The position numbers were made by a program, and so were the translations under genes. Shown piece after piece: positions 59,413 through 64,000 of a stretch of 64,000 nt of DNA. The stretch comes from Prostheceraeus crozeri (taxonomy: Eukaryota > Platyhelminthes > Polycladida > Euryleptidae). The notes beneath the pieces were generated by a model that was not told the DNA's origin, did not search any database, and saw nothing but the letters and a program-made list of their open reading frames with translations. Location: contig CAJQUW010008619.1 of the NCBI GenBank assembly GCA_907163375.1, positions 62,001-126,000 on the forward strand, written 5' to 3'. The first letter of the stretch is position 1; every line of letters begins with the position of its first letter.

Positions 59413-59556
59413 ACATGGTTTAAGATGCTTTGGTGGACAATCGATCCCCGCTACTTGTCCGAATGTCAGCGGTCACAACTGTGAGGAGCTATTTATTCAT
59501 TGATCATAATTGCTATGGTGAGGGTTTGATCCTGCCAATCGGCACATTCGCATAAG

Positions 59557-59690
59557 TGCCTCGTAGCTCAGTTGGTAGAGCACAGGTCTAGTTAACCTTG
59601 GTCGTAGGTTCGAATCCTACCAGCCGCACATCTTTTGCATGGCAATTTGATCTATCGTTCATTTAATTTCATTGTTGTTAAATGCTATGA
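59557..59690 (+). mobile_element. SINE family 1, complete tRNA-like head and tail
   Basis: A box TAGCTCAGTTGGTAGAGC, anticodon arm around CTAGTTA (AGT), and a perfect T-arm GTAGG-TTCGAAT-CCTAC. The acceptor strands TGCCTCG and CAGCCGC do not pair, so it is not a working tRNA gene. The tail is CCGCACATCTTTTGCATGGC, then AATTTGATC and an A/T-rich end. Confidence 0.8.
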
Positions 59691-59875
59691 TTAGTGAGTT
59701 TTCAAGTGAGAGTGATGGCATCTTCCCTTGCAGACGACTACTCTCACAATGCTATGGTTAGCAGGCCTTCAAGTGAGTGCGGTGGCATCTTCCTAGCAGG
59801 CGACCAGCCTCACCATGCTATGGTTCTTGAGTCTTCAAGTGGGAGCGGTGGAACTTCCCTGACATTTGCGCAAAT

Positions 59876-60374
59876 GCAAACAGCAATTGATCGATCGTCA
59901 ATAAATGAGATTCGATGTATCTCAAATTAATTGACGCGTCCATTATATACGGCTGACTGTGTTTCTATCAAATTTAATGAGTTCACGAGAATTCTATACA
60001 ATACGCCACACAGACACGCTGTTTCAATAAATTAGCATACTCCAAAGCCAGTGAGAATCGACACAACACGAATTTCGCACTTCAATGTTGAAAACAAGAT
60101 TCAACGCTTATCATGCAGTCACCAAGTGTCCTACAGTGAACCTTCTTACTGACAACGCGAGGTCAGTGCTGTGAGAACCATCAAGAGCTACAGTCCTCAC
60201 ATGACCCATCGTCCTACATCCAATTTAAAAACAACACATTAAAATGACAATTGCTACTTCAATTGAAATATGATAAAATGCAACGCAGTCGCCTAGACAT
60301 CAGATTATATGACTGACCGACCATTAGATAGACCGCAGCATCTACATATGTGAAGGGTAGCTGAACCTCTAACC
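59876..60374. other. No gene recognised
   Basis: AT-rich DNA leading into a locally CpG-containing patch. Confidence 0.5.
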
Positions 60375-60760
60375 TTACAACAACAATGGTCGACCAGTAT
60401 TGACGGCATTATCAGTCAGTCGCAACAACAATCGTCTATCATCATCACACAGGGGGCACGAGCTAGCAGCATTCTCGTGACACAGATACACAACAAGTCT
60501 GTCGGTCGCACACCCACTCAGATATGAGGCCGGTCCAAGAGAAGCAGCGATGGACTTCAGACGATCATCAATCATCTTGCTTCGGTTAGAAAAACGTCAC
60601 AACAGAGACGTCCAATGAGGTCACTTACAACTGTCGCGTCGTTGTAGCTGTGTCACGTAACCATTGCATCATCGTCCACTCTAGAAGAAAGTTTGGTGGG
60701 AACCAAATAGACGTCTGGTCAGCAAGAACCAGAGAGCAATTGATGCCTTTCATAATCTGA
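60375..60760 (-). promoter_or_regulatory. CpG-containing patch with short ORF, possible 5' exon
   Basis: 60375-60760 is richer in C, G and CpG than its surroundings. On the minus strand a 66-codon frame (60375-60575) begins ATGATTGATGATCG and includes a SCPLCDDDRRLLLRL stretch, which is not a domain I know. It could be a first exon with upstream promoter. There is no homology support. Confidence 0.25.
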
Positions 60761-63528
60761 CTGAAGCTTCATTTCAACGGTCAGTGACAACACATTCACC
60801 GATGTTTGTAAATTCTACGATGTGGAGAGTGGCAAGGCATATAGATAACCTGATGTCTGCGATGCAGATAACATCGATGAAAAAATGACCGATTGCAGAT
60901 AGACGATACAACGAAAAACTTCCATTTACATGATTTACATTTATCATGAATTTGGAAAAGATATTCTTAATAAATAAATTATGTGATTCGAATCAAAGGT
61001 TAAACTTAATTGCTTCATTGAATGGTGACAAGCTAATCTATTCATTCCGATGTCATAACTAGTGGCAGTCGTTGGGTTGGAGGGCCACTAGCTGCATGAC
61101 GCCTCTTTCGTTTTACTCTTATTTTATGGTCCTATGATATCCTATGAGAAATGTCATGTTCTATGTACTTTGTAAAGCGGTGGCACTAAAACATATTGTA
61201 GATAAGTTTGTAATCATATGAACAAGTAGTTTAAGAGTTCTGAAACCGCAGATGATTAATGATCTGTATATCAGGCGCACGTGAATGCAACCTGTCAGAT
61301 AGCGTCATACGCAGCAAACAGTACATCAGTCTGAAATCGACAGTTTGAAATTTGACAGTTTTATGTCAAGAGGTCATCATATCGATGAAAATTCAGCGAT
61401 AAAGATGACAATCTAGCTTGTTTGTTTTACTGAAGATATCATTGTACAAAATGATGCTGCATGAACTCATACTGCTGCAAAAATAGGCCTCTGGCTACTT
61501 TCCTAGTATTCATTCTGTTATGCGACAAAATTGAGTTTAATAATAACCTTTGCGCTTCAAATCCTGGAAGTTTTCCAACTCAAGGAGCGCAAAGTATGAC
61601 AGAAATATGACATCTATTGAGGCTATTGTGGATTAACGCACAACTTGAATAGAAAATACATCAAGTGCAACCAATAAACGTTCGGCTATGAAGTTAACCC
61701 CATGCAGACAATCTCCGAAATTAATGTCGTTGGGTTACCAGAAAACATATTTATCAAGCCCGTGCAAGTAAGCCACCGACTCTGATAGTAATGTATAATA
61801 CTGAAGTATGCGAGTCACCTATGCGCTTGATATCGAAAAGATAAAGATTTAAATGCTATCATTCGGAACAATTATTATTGGAAATCTGAATAGATATATG
61901 TGTACTCATGGCACATTCATTGAAGTTTCTAATGCAAATATCGCGCAACATCGATAAAGCGCACGCTTCCATTAAAATACAAGGATTGTTCACTTTCTAT
62001 GCACACTAGTATAGACGCAGAATTAGATTGTTTAATCGTATCACTTTGCTAGAAGTGCAAGCTTATTCAAAACGATGGCACATGCAGGAACTTATTTAAG
62101 TGGGCAAAAAGAATTTTTAATGCCTTACAGAGATAGGAAAATAGTCGTGCGTCGCTTGCGGATTGCTCTAAATTCCTTCAAAATGCTCCGGTCGCCACGA
62201 TTCCTTCAGATTCGAAGAATTCAGATCATTGCGCAAAAGTTTTCTCGATAATGTTGGGCTCTGCGATTATTATTAAAAAAGTTAGCAGGCGCACGAAAAA
62301 ACGTTCACAAACTTCTCTGTAGAACTTGACATCGTCTGTGTCTCTTTGCTGTGTGATCCGGTTGATAACAGTCACTGAAACTTCACACAATTTGGAATGT
62401 TTAATGTTGAACTGGCTGCTCATTGTTCGATTGCTATGGTATTATGTCAGCAGATTGTGCCATTTCATTTGCGTTGCATGTTCCAATGTTTCCCTTCTAG
62501 TCAAACAGAAGAAGAAACGACCTGTTTAATTCTGTGAGTATAGCGGTTGATAGAATTCGAACATCTACGATTTTTCAATTTCTATGATCGTTCTTCTAAT
62601 ATCTCACAGGAATCCCAAAGCAGACAACAAAGTCTTTGGAAATATCAATCTTCGTTCGACCAATTATTACTGTCTTCTATGTATGGCTTGCAACAGCTAA
62701 AATCTCTTCAAATTATAAACTCTCTTAATCCAATACTAGTTCAATACTTTCCTGAGTGCAACTCCGCAAAGTTCCGACTTTTCAAACGCAACACACCATA
62801 TCATGATAGGCAAGGCTTCCTCGTCAACCACCAATATTTCAACGCCATCAGGCGAAGCTGCTATTGATATTTGAGCAACTAATAGAACAAACACGCTGTC
62901 GAATGAAATACGAAATACTAACATGACCTGAATGCTAACAAATAACATCAGAATTCATTTCAAGAGATTTCAAAAATAAACAATGAATATTCTGTCCAGA
63001 AAGAAGTAATGGTAGGAAAATAAATAAGAACGGAGAAGCAGTTCCGTTAATGTATTAATGAATAAATTTGCAGACTGAATCGCATCAATTCTGTGAAAAT
63101 ATACTACTGATGGCCTTTAAACAGTAGGTCGTTATGAAATAATAGGTGGTCGATTATGAAAAATACATGGACGTTTTGTTCTTTTTTAAATTTACATATC
63201 TGTTTAGACTATGTAAATAGAATTATCAAATATTGAGTTACATCCTCAGTTGAAAAATGGAAACAGACCATCCAAAGGAATCATCAACAAGCTAAGTTTA
63301 CATCTCTCAACATCGACACAACTCCCTATATAAAGTCGCAGCCATTCCCGCGTAAATTTGAGATTTGCAATTTAGACTCTACATTCTTTAGCAAATTAAT
63401 GTTACATTTGGATATATTCACTTGTGAAAATCAATTTAACCCTCTTTTCCTGTCTTGTAATAAAATGTTTGCTTCTTGATACGCTAAAATGAAATATATT
63501 TTGAAAATGTTTGCAAGTCAATAAGTAA
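60761..63528. other. Gene-free AT-rich stretch
   Basis: About 2.8 kb without recognised gene. CTTTGCGCTTC and GGAGCGCAAAG form a small hairpin near 61550-61595. The 106-codon frame at 62547-62867 has no motif. Confidence 0.5.
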
Positions 63529-64000
63529 TCAGTATCGGGCGACATCTCCACGAGCTGTAATCACTGCTGAGATGCGATCATTCATACTCTGCATCGGTGA
63601 GTCAGTAAAAGATAGTGCATCAATAGCCATTCTACTAGGAGCCACTATTTCAGCTCGTTTATTGTTTTTGTGGGAGTGGGACAATCGATTTTCGTGCTTA
63701 GGAAATCCCAGACATGCGCTATGTGATTCAAATCAGGGCTGCGGGATGGCCTGATCGTAGTTCACGCTGTTCCTTGAATGACATGTTGCTGTACTCGCTG
63801 TGTGAGCTGGTGCATCGTCATCGTGAAAGAAGACATTACTTGATAATTCACTACACTCCATTAGACGGCTAAGCTGTTCAATATAGCGAGCACTATCTAT
63901 AGTCTTTTCCATGATGTCAGGTTCACAGTGCCAACCAAGCCATATGACATCCCAGATATTTGTTTCCCTCCTGATCGAATATCATTTTTTGTATTTCTTA
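63529..64000 (-). pseudogene. Tc1-like transposase C-terminal part, broken, runs off the window
   Basis: On the minus strand, from the edge inward: WLGWHCEPDIMEKTIDSARY, then NVFFHDDDAPAHTAS (second catalytic Asp region), RPSRSPDLNHIAHVWDFL, and finally MNDRISAVITARGDVARY before TGA (63529-63531). These are the DDE-domain blocks of Tc1/mariner transposases. At least two frameshifts separate them. The third catalytic acid, expected as Glu in the SPDLNPIEHxW block, is Ala here. It is dead. The N-terminal part would lie beyond 64000. Confidence 0.88.

Larger units (their letters stand above)
59250..59875 (+). repeat. TCTTCAAGTGAGAG tandem units interleaved with two SINE copies
   Basis: Units of about 65-70 bp with TTCAAGTGAGAG, TGGCATCTTCC and GCGACTAC or related phrases lie at about 59253, 59697, 59764 and 59830. 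Between the first and the rest are two SINE family 1 pieces. The last three units are directly tandem. The arrangement suggests local duplication of a composite unit. Confidence 0.7.

Noticed and set aside
59557..59629. tRNA-Thr(AGT)-like gene
   Set aside because: A and B boxes and the T-arm are good, but the acceptor strands do not pair and the sequence continues into the shared SINE tail.

Overview
The window is AT-rich, repeat-dense animal nuclear DNA. It has no operons, no closely packed ORFs and no prokaryotic signals. The only host coding sequence I recognise with confidence is one 126-bp exon of an atypical protein kinase C (aPKC, PRKCI/PRKCZ type) at 36883-37008 on the minus strand, with an AG acceptor, a GT donor and matching reading phase. 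That exon and the transposon content fit a bilaterian invertebrate, probably marine. I cannot name the species. Most of the rest is probably intron or intergenic DNA filled by mobile elements of different ages.

Layout. 0-10 kb: a 36-bp repeat that reads as a 12-residue acidic protein repeat (312-605), a 66-67-bp tandem repeat (3003-3160), and an old hAT-like element with an 8-bp target-site duplication (3439-5085). 10-20 kb: a tRNA-derived SINE, a truncated LINE with a nearly complete reverse transcriptase (12650-14283), copy 1 of an 0.8-kb TIR element, the 3' part of a LINE with a Cys/His finger and a GAGT tail (16340-17067), and short LINE and SINE pieces. 20-30 kb: a 1.08-kb non-autonomous hAT element with a perfect 8-bp duplication (21028-22125), a small MITE, a CpG-rich patch (24880-25260), a 2.5-kb hAT element with a 617-codon transposase frame inserted inside a SINE (25413-28147), a strong hairpin, and copy 2 of the 0.8-kb element. 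30-40 kb: a GTTCTATTAGA MITE, a SINE, a foldback beside a second LINE 3' end, the aPKC exon, and a degenerate minisatellite. 40-50 kb: three large foldback structures (42.6-43.4, 44.6-45.4 and 47.1-47.6 kb) and a broken LINE. 50-64 kb: a 1.6-kb TIR element carrying a smaller nested MITE, a Helitron-like element (53257-53716), a minus-strand retroelement remnant (55659-56860), a SINE/tandem-repeat cluster near 59.2-59.9 kb, and a Tc1-like transposase relic that runs off the right edge.

There is no gene network to reconstruct. What the sequence shows best is the order of insertions: a SINE split by a hAT element, a MITE inside a TIR element, LINE tails beside foldbacks, and SINE families with three to six members inside this one window. 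No CRISPR array, phage, defence island or new enzymatic system was found. The most unusual items are the in-frame 36-bp repeat, the multi-hairpin foldbacks, and the intact hAT frame with no visible start.
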